DNA from: Immersiella caudata
Taxonomy: Eukaryota > Ascomycota > Sordariomycetes > Sordariales > Lasiosphaeriaceae
Direction: 5' to 3'
Length of the DNA stretch: 64,000 bases
NCBI GenBank assembly: GCA_030512335.1
Contig: JAULSU010000001.1
Location: forward strand, 3,410,001-3,474,000
Positions 12,055 to 23,544 of this stretch are shown one piece after another. Both the position numbers and the translations under genes were made by a program. Under the pieces are notes generated by a model. The model was not told the DNA's origin. It was given only the letters and a program-made list of their open reading frames with translations, and made no database searches. Position 1 is the stretch's first letter. Every line of letters begins with the position of its first letter.

Positions 12055-13787
12055 TTAGGCGACCTTCTCCTGCTGAATCTCGACCTCCTTCTCGACCTGG
12101 CGGATATCGAGGTGCGCAACGTCGGCATCGTCGCCATCGATGACCTTGACCAACTCCTCGAGAGTGGGGCCACGGGTCTCGACGTACATGAAGAAGACGA
12201 AGACAAGCTCAGCAAAGATCCAGCACTGCGAAGCCAGCCGTTAGCAACTGAGAGCAAACAAATATCGACATGGGGGAAACTCACGGTGTAGATGAGGTAG
12301 AACTTCCAGGTGTGGTTCTCGAAGTGGTCGAAGGCAAGAGGGTTGGCGTAGATGTTGAGCGTGAGAGCGGCCTGGACCGACACGTTCATGATCATGAGAC
12401 CCTTGGCACGCAGCTTGTACGGCAGAATCTCAATGGCATAGGCGACCAGGAGACCGGACCAGGCGATCGAGTACATAAGGCCGAAGAGCCAGATGAAGAA
12501 GATCATACCGTTGCTGGCGCCGGGGGCGTTGTGCTCCTCGTAGAGGCCGCAGGTAAGAGTCCAGAAGCAGAAGGTAAGGAACATGCCACCAGTGGAAGCC
12601 AAAAACATGGGGCGGCGACCGATCTTGTCGACAAGCATGGCCATGGAGATCGAGACGATAAGAGCAAGGACGGACTGGCCGGCCGAGAGACCGAGCTTGG
12701 CAGTAGGGTTGAAGACACCGGCGGTCTCGTAGAGCTTGGAGGAGTAGTTGGAGATGATGGCATTGCCAGACCACTGGGAGAAGATACCCAGGGAGAGGAG
12801 GACGGCAAGACGATAACGGTTGCCGCGGGTCTTGAAGAAGTCGACGTAGCTGCTGTTCTTCTTGGACTCCATCTCCAGGCCGATAGTCTCCTTGATCTCA
12901 CGGAACTCGAATTGGACGGTAGGGTGGTTCTCGTTGCCATTGGCGTGGTACTTGGCAAGGATAGCAAGCGCCTCCTCGTGCCTGTCCTTGGAGATGAGGA
13001 AGCGAGGGGACTCGGGCACCCAGTAGATGAAGGCGAGCTGGATGATGGAGGGGAAGGCCTGGAGCAGGGCGGGAATACGCCACGCCCAGTCGTTCTTGAT
13101 GAAGTCGGTTCCGAAAGCAGTCCAGGCGACGCACAGAGCACCAACGTTCCACAAGCAGTTGTAGACGGTGGTGAGGCGACCACGATGCTGAGGGTGGCAG
13201 AGCTCGGTGAGAAGCATAGGGGAAGCAAGCTGGGCGAGGGAGTTGCCGAAACCAAGCATGAAGCGAGCACCCATGAAGGTCGGGAGGTTGTGGCACGATC
13301 CCTGGATGATAGCACCAACAATCATGATAACGCAACCGATGGCGATCGGGAGCTTGCGACCAAAGTTATCGGTGATGAGGGGGCTTTGCGAACGAACATC
13401 AGCTAAGCTCTCCCCGGCTGCTCGAAGGCCAACTTACACGAAGGGGATGGAAACCAAGCTACCAATTTGGTAGAGTGCACCGAGGAAACCAAGCTCGCTA
13501 CCCTGGGGGTCGTTGAACTTTGCCTTCCAGGTTTCGAAGTTCTGTACGGAGTTGAAGAACATGCTAGGGCGCGTCGGTTAGCACCGCCATTGGAGCAAAA
13601 GAAAGGCTTGTCCGGACACATACCCATCGTAACCGGTGGTCGCGGAGGCGATACAGAGCACGAAGGCGTAGAAGTAAAGCTTGCGAAGACCGGGGTCCTT
13701 CCTCCATTCGACGCGCTCGAACTGAGGCGCCTCCTCCTGAGCGGCCTGCGTGGCAGCAGCCTGGGGCTTCTTGTCGAAGATGCCCAT
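12055..13787 (-). CDS. MFS sugar porter (lactose permease/hexose transporter type)
   Basis: Four exons (13787-13624, 13563-13438, 13383-12285, 12225-12055) give 519 aa. It is a 12-helix proton-coupled sugar transporter of the plasma membrane. Family marks include TTGYDGYV-like sequence in helix 1, NFGRK and DKIGRRP after helices 2 and 8, PESPRFLISKDR after helix 6 and ETRGPTLEEL after helix 12. The branch with WNVGALCVAW and a short cytosolic N terminus includes fungal lactose-permease and cellodextrin-like porters, so a disaccharide or hexose is the likely cargo; I cannot choose. The first intron has a CTAAC branch site. Three CreA-like SYGGRG sites lie within about 270 bp upstream, as expected for a gene under carbon catabolite repression. 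The stop is at 12055-12057; the open frame running on to 11964 reads through the last intron. Confidence 0.94.
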
Positions 13788-13800
13788 CTTTATTGTTGTC

Positions 13801-13890
13801 CCGGGGGCGTGGGTGACTTGAGTTGTGATCTGGACGACTCGACTGATCGGCCTCCTGGAATCCGGGGGAAGGCGAGACTTATAAAAGGGC
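13801..13890 (-). promoter_or_regulatory. sugar porter core promoter, CreA-like sites and TATA-like box
   Basis: A TTATAAGT-like element on the minus strand near 13880 lies about 95 bp upstream of the ATG. CCGGGG (matching the CreA consensus SYGGRG) occurs at 13801-13806 and 13862-13867 on the plus strand, with a GCGGGG further out near 14054. Two nearby sites are the pattern usually needed for repression. This is a motif match only. Confidence 0.4.
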
Positions 13891-14081
13891 ACGAGGGAAA
13901 CAGGAGAGATTCGAGGCCAGCTCGAGAGGGGACAGGGGATTATAAAGAAGTTTGGCAACCTGACCGTCGATGGAGAGACGGCGAGGTACTAGAGACGGAC
14001 AAGCGGACCGTCCAAGCGACACTGGGACAGGACGGGGGGGAGTGGCATGTGTGGCGGGGACCTGGGCAGGGCCAGCTCAAT

Positions 14082-14111
14082 GGGGTAGACGGGGTGGACG
14101 GGGTGGATGGG
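14082..14111 (+). repeat. G-tract tandem repeat, potential G-quadruplex
   Basis: Three imperfect 9-10-base units of the type GGGGTGGAC followed by a fourth G run give four tracts of three or more G separated by 5-base loops, which satisfies the usual G-quadruplex rule. It lies about 300 bp upstream of the sugar porter start, with the G-rich strand opposite to that gene's coding strand. Confidence 0.7.
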
Positions 14112-17100
14112 AGGAGATGCGGACCAGCAAGCTGCAGAGCGAAGCCTAGCCAATCTGCGTGGCTCCGAGGCCGTCCCTACACGGCAGCCGTTCCCACCGT
14201 GAGCCTCCACTCCTGTAAATAGGACATCCAGCACGCTTGAGCTGGTCCAGTGCAGAGCCAGGCGGCAGCAGATTGTCAATCTGAGCTCCCGCCAGATCCC
14301 GCCAGTCTCACCGGGCTGGATGGAGACGTATGGCCTGTCAATGAGGCTAATATCGTGTCATGGAAGCTGCTTCTCAACCCGCCAGATATTGCCAGTGCCG
14401 GGCGCTCGCAGCGCATCGTGAACTGCGTAAAAGCTCAACGAGGGCGTGCGGCCAGGGCCGGCTCAGGGCCGTTCAGGACCCCCCATCCAGCCAACAGCTC
14501 TCACCCGTCGGCGACCGCCCAATTGGGGTTGAAACCGGAGGAGATCATACCATCCTCCCAGCTGATCAACAGGCCTCTCCAAACTTCCCCAACTTCTTCC
14601 CGCTCCACACGCTCCACCGCTCATGGCAGCCCGTGGAGCCGTCGCCGCTGGAAATTTTTCCTATTGCCGAAGACTGGGCAGAGGGTGACCGCGGGTGCTT
14701 GGCCGCACGAGGGCCTGAGGAACCCCAGACGGTGCTGTGGTGGCTTGGAGATCGGACCGGTTATCGCGTGGGTTCCCTGTCGCTTCTGCCAAGCAAAGGC
14801 GCTAGCCGTCCCACGACGCGAATCACAACGATGCTACGACGCCACATGTGTTCTTTTTGGGCCAGCCACGCCCTGACGGTGAAGCGGTCCGACATGTCGA
14901 TCTCGCATGCAGACGCCAGGTGCTGTGGCGCGCAGTCAGTTCATGGCCAACGGGTGCTCTTGGCCCCTCCTCCGAGAGCAGTTACCACCGCCTGCTTTTG
15001 GGCATTGCTCGCAGGCCTCACCAGCCACCAGTTCAGCTAATTCTCCTCTGGCCTGGACCCTAGGACTGGAGCGCGTCGATGGTGTGGTTCCTCCATTAGG
15101 CAATATTCAAGTCTCCGGAGAGCGCGTTCCTGGGCGGATCCCGTTGCCGTGGCAGGGTGGCAGGTATATGAATGCATAACATCTGCATGGCCATGACATG
15201 CGGACCAATATGATGCCAACACGGACGGCTGGGCGGCAGGGAAGTCGTCGCTATCGGGGGGACATTGGTTCGTCGCTTCTCTCAGCGGAAGCGGTGCAAC
15301 GGGCACCTAATCAGTTTGGTGGGCACTCACCTACGGTTTGGGACAACGTGTGGGTGCCAAGATCGACGGAGAGAAACCACATATCCCGCATGGCGAAACG
15401 AGACCCAGGAGATGCGGCCATTGGGTAGAGCGTAAATCTCCATTATTCTCCATATTCTCCGCCAGCGCGTGGGCAGCGTCAGCTCAATTAGCTCTTGCTG
15501 GGCTCTGGAGAAGGCAGCGCCCCATGCTTCGTTCCCCTTCCCCATGCTGCACGCACATGACGCTGGTCTCCAAACCGTGGGACCCCGCGATACGTGGTTG
15601 GCTAGAAACGCCGCGGCCCCGCGGCCCCTCGGCTTGTGGTGCTCGTGAGCCGGGCGGTGTGTGGCGGACGGCGGAATCGCGGTCGCCCCAGGCCTTGCGT
15701 GCAGGTGCTAGGCAGCGAGGCAGGAGCTGGACAGGTGGTGGGTGAGACGACCAGTGGTTCTGGGCGGCCTTTGAGAAGGGTGCGAAGATTTGTTTGGCCT
15801 GTCTCGAATGCAGCCGTTTGCAGTGTGCAGGCGTGCAGGGTGCTGGCAGGACCGAGAGGACCCGCTGTGGCGGCCAATGTGCTTGGCACAGAGCAGGGAT
15901 GTTCGGAAGGAGCTTGCGAAAAAGGCGAGACCCATTGCCGCAACTCTTGCCATGCGGCTCTCTCCTGAGTTGCTAGGGTTTGCCAGTCCTTATTATCCGC
16001 CTTGGCAGCCATCGCAAGCTATTTAGCCTGAAATTGCCGGGGTAGCGTTGGGAAACGACTCGACGGGGCCCCGGGTTTAGCAGATCGCTAGGTATCCTGG
16101 TGTACTTCAGGCTTGCCCATTCTGCTGGCGCGCCGAAGCTCCTTTGTTCACCCAGTTGGCGAACGCTGGGCGCCGAAAGAGGGTCGTCGGGAAGCAGGTT
16201 ATCGGAAGGCGCCGGCGGCGGCAGGATGGGTGGGGCGGGGTCCGAAGCTTTTCGGCGGTTGTGACAAGAGCTCGAAACCTGAAGAAACCTGATATCTCGA
16301 AACACGACGAGCCTGGAACGCATCATCGAGGGTAAAGTGTGACGACGACGACACTGGCTTGGCCGCCCGAGGCTAAAGCCCCGCGTTGTGTTTCCGCATG
16401 TAAAAACAGCTTGGAATCGCAGATCAAGAAGCAGTCAAACAACTCGTGACCGGCTCAGAAGAGAGCACCGAGTCAGGCAGAGCTTGCGCCGTCCAAAGCA
16501 GGTAGCGCTCCCTCGCAAGCAAAGCCAGGGGAAAGGAGCGGGTGTTCAAGAAGCCGGAACAGGTGAAGGGCAACGTTGAGCCAACAATAGCGCGGGGAGG
16601 CGCGGGGAGGCGCAACGGACGGCGTTCCAAAGTCCAACGTTGTAGCAGTGCGACTTTGCGGGTGGGGAAGCAAAGCTCGAACCGCTCCGGTCGGGCTCCA
16701 TTTTTCACTGGACGGAGGACGTTAAATGTTGGTGGGCCAATCGCCAGTGTCAGCGCAACATCAGAGGCAACATCACGGACCCCCGCATTATCTCAACAAG
16801 ACCCGTGATGGTCTGTCGTGGTGTTGGCAGCCCGGTTTGGGGTCTCTTAGATCTCTTGATATCCACTCACTGTTGCCCTGGGCGCTGGACCAAGCTCGGT
16901 TTGACGGCCTGCCGAATTCCAGTTGCACCGCTGACCCTGAAATTAAATCGACCCGACGAAACATGCCCTGCATTGCGCTTCGTGATTGCTAATAAGTTAC
17001 CGATACGGTCGGAGGCCACAGCTTGCAACCCTTCCTATGCACCGACCGGAAGCGGGAATGTGTTCGCTGCGCGGTTGTGTGGCGAGCGGTTACAATCTAT

Positions 17101-17662
17101 CTCACCACCTTGGACTTCCTGCCTTTGACGACTACTTCCTGCTCCAATGCCGCGGGCGGCGCTGGACCAGATACGGTGTTGACACGCTCTTGTTATTTGG
17201 CCGGGCTAGCGAGCTGGCATCAATGGGAACTCCCTAGCCACATCAGCCAGCTGACTTACCGTACTCGGCCGGGTTGATGGACTTGAAGCTAAAGGAAAAT
17301 CCGGAGACCAACGCCGTTGCCCAGGTTCGAGACTTCGACATGGATGTGGACGTCCACCTCCGCGCGCCGAATCAAGAGGCGCCACAAGCGAGGACCCGGG
17401 GGCGGGAACTGGACGGGTTAGCTCGAGTCTGTGGTACGTACCAGCGGTCCATGCGCCGCACGGGAAGCTGGATGGAGACGGGAAGGAAGAAAGTCTAACT
17501 TGACGCATCAGCCAAGACACGTGATCGCGAGTCCTTTGCGGATGCAACCACTCAAGCGAGGCGCGTCTAGGCGAACGGAGCGCGTTCCGTCTTTGGTCCT
17601 TGGGGTGACATCACACCATCGATTGCAACCACTTCGGCAACGCACCCACAACATTTTGCACA

Positions 17663-20600
17663 ATGGCAGGCCCTTCGAAGGCCCCGGAAAAGAAGCAGGC
17701 ATCTTTGACGAGCTTCTTCACCCCGAGGACCATCAATGGCCTGAGCCAGCGACAATCGAGCTCTCAGGCAAAACCCAGCGGAGACAGCGCTACACCGGCC
17801 CCAGACTCGTCCCGGAAACGCGCTTTGCTGGAGAATCCTGACAAGGAAAATGGTGCATTCTCCCGCGCCATTAAACGCGCCAAATCAGTTGCGGACGACG
17901 ATTCGGAAGGGACATCCTTTTCGGCCGCCACAACGGCGAAATCAGCCCAAGCGCCTGTCGCCGAGAGTTCTGATGTGCCGGCGAGCCGAGCAGAGCTGTA
18001 CTCGTTCGATGTGGCCAGCTCCAGCAACCGCTCGCAGGAGCACGATGACGAGGATGCAGCAGTCAGGAGGCAGAAGGAGGCGCTGCACAAGAAGTTCGTC
18101 AAAAAGCTTGGCCACCCCGACAGCATGGCCATGATTCGGAGACGAAACCTTGCCGATGCAGACAATGGAGCTCCGGACGGTGACGATGCTGACGGCGACG
18201 ATCCCGATGAGGAGGAGCCGCAGGCCCAGACCAAGACCAAGAAGAAGGGCGCCAAGACTGGTAAACTGACGCCCATGGAGGTACAGTTTCTAGACATCAA
18301 AAGGAAACACATGGATACCGTCTTGATTGTCGAAGTTGGGTACAAGTTCAGGTTCTTCGGTGAAGATGCCCGAATAGCGGCCAAGGAGCTGAGCATCGTG
18401 TGCATTCCGGGCAAGTTCAGATATGACGAGCGTAAGCCACCCATAACCGAATCTTACTCCTACCACCTGCTAATCAAACCATTGTCTCAGACCCTTCAGA
18501 GGCGCATCTTGATCGGTTTGCTTCAGCCAGCATACCAGTGCACCGTCTCCCAGTTCATGCAAAGCGCCTTGTCGCTGCCGGTCACAAAGTTGGTGTTGTA
18601 CGGCAGATCGAGACGGCGGCTCTGAAGAAGGCTGGGGACAATCGCAACGCGCCCTTCGTCCGGAGGCTCACCAATGTCTATACCAAGGGGACCTACATCG
18701 ACGAAAATGGCGAGTTGGACCAGTCCGGGGACAACTCGGGTGCACCCTCAGGCGGCTACCTTCTCTGCTTGACCGAGTCCCCTACCAAGGGGTCAGGAAC
18801 AGATGAGAAGGTCGATGTTGGTATTATCGCGGTGCAGCCTGCCACGGGAGATATCATATATGACGACTTTGAAGATGGGTTCATGCGGCGTGAGATTGAG
18901 ACGCGGCTCTTGCACATTTCGCCGTGCGAGTTCCTCATCGTTGGTGATCTCACCAAAGCCACCGACAAACTCGTGCAGCACCTGTCTGGGAGCAGCACAA
19001 ATGTCTTTGGGGACAGAACCCGCGTGGAAAGAGTTGGCAAGGGGAAAACGATGGCAGCCGAAGCCTACTCTCACGTTGCGAAGTTTTACGCCGGAAAACT
19101 GAAAGACGACGACGAGCATGCTGCGGCTCTTCTCGAAAAAGTGCTACACCTACCAGAGCCTGTCACAATATGCCTGTCAGCCATGATCACACACTTGACT
19201 GAGTATGGCCTCGAGCACATCTTCGACTTGACAAAATACTTCCAGTCATTCAGCACGCGGCAGCACATGCTCATCAACGGAACCACGTTGGAGAGCCTGG
19301 AAGTGTATCGCAACGCAACCGATCACTCCGAAAAAGGGAGTTTGCTGTGGGCACTTGACAAGACGCGCACTCGTTTCGGCCAGAGGCTGTTGAGGAAATG
19401 GATTGGGCGTCCTTTACTCGACCAGCAACGTCTCGAGGCGCGCGTCTCCGCAGTTGAGGAGCTACTCAGCAGCCAGGCTATGACGAGAGCAGATAAACTT
19501 GCTGGCATGCTCAAGTCCATCAGGGCGGATTTGGAGCGCAGTCTCATCCGAATCTTCTACAGCAAATGCACACGACCGGAGCTTCTCTCCACCTTGCAAA
19601 CGCTGCAGAGGATTGCCATGGAGTTTACGAGGGTCAAGAATCCGGCGGACACAGGGTTCAAGTCACCACTTATCAGTGAGGCGATCAGCTCTTTGCCACC
19701 AATCGGTGACATTGTATCGTCGTTTCTCGATAAGATCAACCCCGAGGCTGCAAAGAAAGACGACAAGTACGCTTTTTTCAGGGATGATGAAGAAAACGAG
19801 GACATCACGACCCACAAGATGGGCATCGCCGCTGTCGAACAAGACCTGGACGCGCACCGTAAAGATGCAGCAAAGAAACTGTCGAAGAAGACACCCGTCA
19901 CCTATGTCACCGTCTCCGGAATTGAGTATCTCATCGAGGTACCCAACACAGATCTCAAACACGTCCCCGCCTCGTGGGCCAAGATCAGCGGCACCAAGAA
20001 GCTCTCCCGCTTCCACACTCCTGAAGTGCTGCGATTGATAAACGAACGAGACCAACACAAAGAGGCTCTTGCTGCCGCCTGCGACGCCGCCTTCGCAGCA
20101 CTTCTCCAATCTATCGCCGCCGAGTACCAACCCCTCCGTGATGCCGTTTCCTCCCTCGCCACCCTCGACTGCCTTCTCTCCCTCGCGCAGGTAGCCAGCC
20201 TCCCCGGCTACAGCAAGCCGACGTTCCTCCCAGCCTCCACCCCTCCCACCATCGAGATCACTGAGGGACGCCACCCCATTGCCGAGCACACCCTCCCCAA
20301 CGGTTACATCCCCTTCACAACCTCCCTCGCCTCCCCATCCCCTCTTGCCCATCTCATCACAGGGCCCAACATGGGCGGCAAATCCAGTTACGTTCGCGCC
20401 GTCGCCCTCCTCGTCCTCCTCGCCCAAATCGGCTCCTTCGTCCCCGCCTCCTCCATGCGTCTCACCCTCACCGATGCAATTTACACGCGCATGGGCGCCC
20501 GCGACAACCTCTTCGCGGGCGAATCCACATTCATGGTTGAGGTCTCCGAAACGGCCTCCATCCTGCGCTCCGCCACACCCCGCTCCCTCGTAATCCTCGA

Positions 20601-21072
20601 TGAGCTGGGCCGTGGCACGAGCACCCACGATGGCGCCGCCATTGCACACGCCGTTCTAGAGCACGTCGTCCGCGAAACCCGCTGTTTGACCCTCTTCATC
20701 ACGCACTACCAGAATCTGGCGCGCGTGGCTCAGGGTTTAGGCGATAGTCGCGTTCGTTGCGTGCACATGCGTTTCCGCGCGGAGCGGAACGGGCGGGCTG
20801 TTGCGGACGACGATGAAGGAGACGGAGAAGAGGAGATCACTTTCCTGTATGAGGTAGGGGAGGGTGTAGCGCACCGGTCGTATGGTCTCAATGTTGCAAG
20901 GCTCGCGCGCATTTCCCGTAAGGTGCTTGACGTAGCCGCACAGAAGTCGCGAGAGATGGAAGAAGACATAAAGGTCCGGCGTCTGCAGGGGGCGACTCGG
21001 TTGCTCAGTGATGTGCTGCAAGGTGATCAGGATCAGATGGATCATTTGATCTCCAGCATCGAACAACTATGA
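17663..21072 (+). CDS. msh3: DNA mismatch repair protein Msh3
   Basis: Two exons (17663-18431, 18491-21072) give 1116 aa. With Msh2 it forms MutSbeta, which recognises insertion/deletion loops in the nucleus. The N terminus carries a PCNA-interaction box, QASLTSFF at residues 12-19, then a disordered basic and acidic linker with an RKR-rich stretch. The mismatch-binding domain starts with LTPMEVQFLDIKRKHMDTVL; the intron falls in this domain and splicing restores the conserved HPSEAHLDRFASASIPVHRL block, which marks Msh3. The C-terminal ATPase has the P-loop GPNMGGKSS from residue 881, the STFMVEV loop, and the LDELGRGTSTHDG Walker B and signature region. Length and order are normal for Msh3 and no lesion is seen. 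It is divergent from the sugar porter. Confidence 0.97.
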
Positions 21073-21752
21073 GGGTAGTCGGGAGTATGCAATGGATATG
21101 AACTGGTGTATACTATTTGATTGAGGACGAAGCCCGGAGTTGGCGAGAGTGTCACTTTATACATGTGATAGATACCACTGTACCCAACTGGTACCGATGT
21201 ATTGTCAAAATACCAAAGTTGAATTGACCGAGATGAAGCCTGTGTTGAAAGCTTACGACAAGCTATCGACCGATCTGACTTATGATAACTAAGAAAGCCA
21301 TAAGAGCTCGTGTCCCTTCAGTGCACCTCTGTCGAGTCGGGAATATCTAGGAGTATGAGAGACGCAAGTTCCCGCCGCCAGAGGTATTAGCCTATGATCG
21401 CCAAAAACAAAAAAAAAGAACTAGAAAAAAATCCTCCCCATTTGAAACCCTAGCGTCAACGGCTTCACAAGGCATCGACCGAGGCATCCCGATGCACGCA
21501 ATGCGCTCCCCCTGCCACTCTCGCCAGGTTAGCGCTAGCCTCGGCATCTGCAAGCTCTCTTCGTCTCGCAATTCCAAGGTAAGAGAAATTGTCATGGTAG
21601 AATACACCTGGTATCGATCTCGGGGATATAGAGCGGCCGCCAGTTACTGTGTGCTCGCCGACTGCTCGGTAAGCCTTGTGCCGGAAGAGCTCTCGCGAAG
21701 AATTCAATGACCCCCCTTGTGTGGTGGCGGTACTGCAAGCGGGCTGCTCTGA
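21073..21752. other. convergent 3' flanks, no gene seen
   Basis: The 3' ends of MSH3 and the zinc-finger/AT-hook gene face each other here. Includes AT-rich stretches and an A run near 21411; no coding frame or RNA is supported. Confidence 0.45.
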
Positions 21753-23544
21753 TCAGATGTCGAAACCGCCGCTGCCACGCTGGTTTTGGTGGGGACCGTC
21801 ATCGCCGTAGGGCGGCTGGAATGGATGGAAGGGCATGGCCGTCATGTTTGGATTCACCGTGCTGTTGACAGCCTGGAAGCTCGCGGTTGGCTTCGTCTCA
21901 GTCCCATAGCTAGAATAGCTATATGGGTGGAAGTATCCATTTCTCGTCTGAACGTACAGAGGGTTATAGGCTCCCATGTTCTGTTGGTGTGGAAAGTATG
22001 GATTGCCGGAAACTGGGGGATGGGATGGAAATGCCGGGATATTGTTATTGCTGTCACCCGGAAAGTATGAAAGGGGCTTGGCTGTCTTTGCTGGCTCATG
22101 TGTAATGGAGGCATTGGCGTTCATGGCGTTCAAAGCCGAACGGCGACGAAGAGGACTCTCGCTACGGTCTTTGTGGTAATTAGCAAAGCAACGACATGTC
22201 AAGGCTTCAAGAAATAAAAGTGCCTACCACGGTTTAGTTTCGAGCGGCCTTGGAACACATCGTAGCTCTCCATGGGAGTATGACTGTAGCTCGGCTTACG
22301 GACGATCAGATCGTCATCGTCGTCGCCGAGCAGGTCTTCATCGTCGTCATCTCTGTGGCGGGTTGCGACCCTGGGCTTTGCGGTACGAGTCGAATAACGT
22401 GTTTGGCGAGGCTTCGCTACGACAGCGGCTGATGTGGTTGTGCGGCGCCCTCTCTTCTTCTTGTAGGCCTCCTCGTCATCGAAGGTGCGGTCCTGCGAGT
22501 TCACTGGCGTCAGTGAATTCGTTTCTTGCAAGATAAAGAAAAGAAACAAGCTCGCAAGAAAGAAAAATGAGAGAAACCAACAGGGCTGCCCTCAATGGAC
22601 GGGGTGGCGTAAATGTCCCGAGTTCTCTCAAAGGTACCGTCTTCTGTCCAGATGCACTCGATCGGCTCTATGACAGCAGAAGTCTGTTTCATCAACCGCA
22701 GAACCGACTCGTCCTTTCGCTGGTTTCTGCGCCTTCTGGCTTGTTCGCTGGCGGCATCGAAAAGACCCATGCCTGGGTATCTGATACCCTTGAGCTTGCT
22801 CAGATCGCCATCTTCATCCGGAGAGACCATCCGAATTTCAGAGGCCGGCGCGCTTTCCGTGGTTTCTGTCTCGGACGGCCATCTCCGATACTTTGAAGAA
22901 TGAGCCATGTTGTCGGGCGTACTCGCCGAGTAATCAGACAAAGAGCGTTTCAGCACGGGTGTCTGATAACCCGAACTGTCCAAATAATTGTGATGCGAGT
23001 TATGAGTTCGGATGGTCGAAGACTGAGTGTTGGTCGACCAGTGCGCAATTGGTGGCGTGGCCGCAGCAAATTCCTCAGGTTCAGCTTTAATCGCATCGTT
23101 TCGTTTTGGAGCGGTCCTGAACTTGTTCTGAGGCACGAGGTTAACCCTACTTACGCAGTTACAGAGTTACGCAATTATCCCATGTGCCCCTATCAGAGCT
23201 GGTTCTGTCCAGGGGAGACTCACAACTGTGTCTTGATGCGAGGGCCGCCCTCGTTTTCCAATCTTCTTCTGGTCCTTAGCGGCCATGCGTTCTGCCAGGA
23301 GCCCCCGGATTCCATGACGCTCATACCAGTCATCGTACAGACGGATGGCTTCCTGAGCTTCTCTTTCTGTGTGGGATCGGAGCTCTGCTTTGAAGCGGTG
23401 CGATAGATGGCTCTTGGATGATATGTGTGTGAGGAGGTGAGAAACATCGGAGAAGTTGGGCCTCTTGGGGCAAAGAGTGCACCTCAGAGGAATCGAGGCA
23501 GGATCACTCTTCATGACCAGGTCCATTGGTGCAATGGCGGCCAT
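21753..23544 (-). CDS. single C2H2 zinc finger plus AT-hook protein, unknown role
   Basis: Four exons (23544-23224, 23127-22582, 22492-22228, 22168-21753) give 515 aa. Near the N terminus is one zinc finger, C22-x2-C25-x14-H40-x5-H46, of the wider-spaced kind found in RNA- or chromatin-binding proteins. An AT-hook core RGRP follows at 98-101, encoded at the end of exon 1. The middle is Ser/Thr-rich with a helix rich in Arg and Gln; exon 3 encodes basic KKKRGRR and an acid patch of mixed Asp/Glu. The C terminus is Pro/Tyr/Asn-rich and disordered. The combination suggests a nuclear DNA- or chromatin-binding factor. I do not recognise a named family. Exon 2 could start at a nearby alternative acceptor, but CAG at 23128-23130 is the one that keeps phase. 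Confidence 0.83.

Larger units (their letters stand above)
13788..17662. other. 3.9-kb intergenic region, no gene seen
   Basis: Upstream region shared by the divergent sugar porter and MSH3. It is GC-rich and has several open frames of 100-250 codons on both strands, but they overlap, lack domains and read like chance frames in GC-rich DNA. It contains a G-tract cluster (listed) and a short duplication of GCGGGGAG near 16591-16610. A non-coding transcript cannot be excluded. Confidence 0.4.

Noticed and set aside
12270..13406. 378-codon open frame on the plus strand
   Set aside because: It is the exact antisense of the sugar porter exons, with Glu/Gly/Asp/Val-rich composition that mirrors that gene's codon bias; no domain.
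14250..15040. Overlapping plus-strand frames of 208 and 226 codons
   Set aside because: They overlap in different frames in GC-rich DNA, have no recognisable motif and no convincing splice signals.
19663..20649. 328-codon open frame on the minus strand
   Set aside because: Antisense of MSH3, glycine- and glutamate-rich shadow of its biased codons.
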